Source: Anseranas semipalmata (Eukaryota; Chordata; Aves; Anseriformes; Anseranatidae). Taken from it: a stretch of 64,000 bases of DNA. The position numbers and the translations under genes are program-made. Below are positions 62,908-64,000 of the stretch, piece after piece. Under the pieces are notes generated by a model. It made no database searches. It was not told the origin of the DNA and was given only the letters and a program-made list of their open reading frames with translations. Positions within the stretch are counted from its first letter, which is position 1; each line of letters starts with the position of its first letter. The stretch covers positions 83,451 to 147,450 of the forward strand of contig VXAA01007260.1 of the NCBI GenBank assembly GCA_013399115.1. Direction: 5' to 3'.

Positions 62908-63983
62908 GTAAGTAGGATTTACCCTGCTGCAAAGTAGCAGCTTTTCTTTGTTGATTTAACGCTGTTCATAAAAGAGGTTAAGCACAAGTAAAACACATTT
63001 AAATTTAATTTAATTTAATTATTTGCAGGACTCATTTCCTACATAAGCTTAGAAAATCACTAGACTATAGTATTAAATATAAGCAAATATATTAATAGTA
63101 TAGCTTGTTTTTTGTGCAGTAGTGAAACTTGCTGTAAACAAGGTCAAACCTTACCCTTAAGTTTGATTACTGGGGTGTATACATTCAGTAACAGTTTTCC
63201 TTTGGGAATGATAAAAATAATGGCACTGCTGAGCAGGTTAGAGGAGTAAAGCCAGTAAGTTAAAGTTATTCATGTAAAGGTTTATTGGATCAGACTTGTT
63301 TCCTGCCACCCAGTTTGCTAAATATGTTGGGAAAATGTGCATGGAGAAGGCTGTGGACGTCAAAGCTGTATCTTATTTCTCCTGAATTTTTGAAAAAGCT
63401 TTACTGTTTCAATTAGACTGCTAACGTTAGCTAGAACTTGCACATAGAAGGACTAACCAGTTTCTGTCTCAACTCATGTGTGAGACTTTGAATGTGATAG
63501 AATTGCTCCAATATATAATTGTAGAAGAACCTTATGAAATGCTTTATTTTTTTTCCAGCACACCTTTTTACTTTCTGATGTATTGGTTCTCCTTGTTCTG
63601 TTTCTAGTACAGCTTCAAAGTTGGTTTCATTATTAATAGAAAGCAATGGATCTGATTGAGGTAGTAGGATTTGAAACATTGTGGTATGACTGTCACACAA
63701 AATTATATTTAAAGAATTAGAAAATAATTATTAAAACATCATGAAAAAATGTGTTGAAAACCATATGTTTTTCAGTCTCATTTTCTAATCAGTAGTAGCT
63801 GCACTGACTGTACACTGTTAGTCTGATTTATTCAGGTATTTAATGTGACTTTTAAGTTATTGAGATACATTTTATGTGATTTAAAAATGTTTATGAACCA
63901 TTGGACTGATTGTTTGGGTCATTTTGATGAGTAACCAGATTAGTAGACCAACATGATTTTTAATATGTCCAGTCTAATGGAGT
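62908..63983. other. AT-rich non-coding stretch
   Basis: No gene is recognised. TTTAA pentanucleotide repeat at about 62996-63021. Confidence 0.55.
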
Positions 63984-64000
63984 ATCACAGAATCACAGAA
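63984..64000 (-). mobile_element. CR1 LINE 3' tip, cut by the window end
   Basis: ATCACAGAATCACAGAA is the reverse complement of the CR1 octamer tail. A minus-strand CR1 copy most likely continues beyond the window. Confidence 0.75.

Overview
The window looks like AT-rich, non-coding nuclear DNA from a bird, with no protein-coding gene I can name. The host call rests on the repeats. There are several 5'-truncated CR1 LINE copies with the characteristic octamer-type 3' end (ATTCTGTG/ATTCTATG, usually seen here as CACAGAAT or CATAGAAT because most copies lie on the minus strand). There are also two LTRs of endogenous retrovirus families that are common in avian genomes. I cannot fix the species; the LTRs suggest a non-galliform, probably neoavian, bird. 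One 57-base run of N (41718-41774) shows this is a draft assembly. No rRNA, functional tRNA, CRISPR or bacterial feature is present.

Layout. 1-12 kb is unique AT-rich DNA with simple repeats, two unusually CpG-rich patches (about 2770-3270 and 4020-4270) and a well-formed candidate 45-nt exon at 8004-8048. 12.06-12.61 kb holds two CR1 pieces facing each other. 14.5, 16.2 and 19.1 kb hold further old repeats; the CR1 at 19.1 kb still has an open frame for the C-terminal end of CR1 ORF2. At 25.6-25.83 kb a CCAAT box, a TATA box and a splice-donor-like sequence sit at textbook promoter spacing. 27.35-27.53 kb is a 184-bp pyrimidine tract. 31.8-31.95 kb is a small CpG-rich block. 37.9-41.1 kb is the most complex part: a CR1 fragment, a 44-A homopolymer, two diverged copies of a roughly 145-bp segment about 970 bp apart (their differences fall mostly at third codon positions of one frame), an open frame with an EF-hand-like loop between them, then an LTR interrupted by a CR1. 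41.1-41.7 kb is GC-rich with a strong G-quadruplex motif next to the assembly gap. 44.2-44.77 kb is a second solo LTR. The rest, to 64 kb, is AT-rich DNA with a foldback tRNA-derived SINE relic (58.95-59.07 kb), a few candidate exons, and a CR1 tip cut by the window end.

The window is most simply an intergenic region or part of a large intron. Several stretches have strong splice signals at both ends; I list them as candidates because signals of this kind also arise by chance in 64 kb of AT-rich sequence. The strongest leads are the duplicated, possibly once-coding segment at 38.3/39.2 kb, the 45-nt exon at 8.0 kb, and the TATA/CCAAT promoter-like block at 25.7 kb. I found no evidence for a wholly new genetic system.
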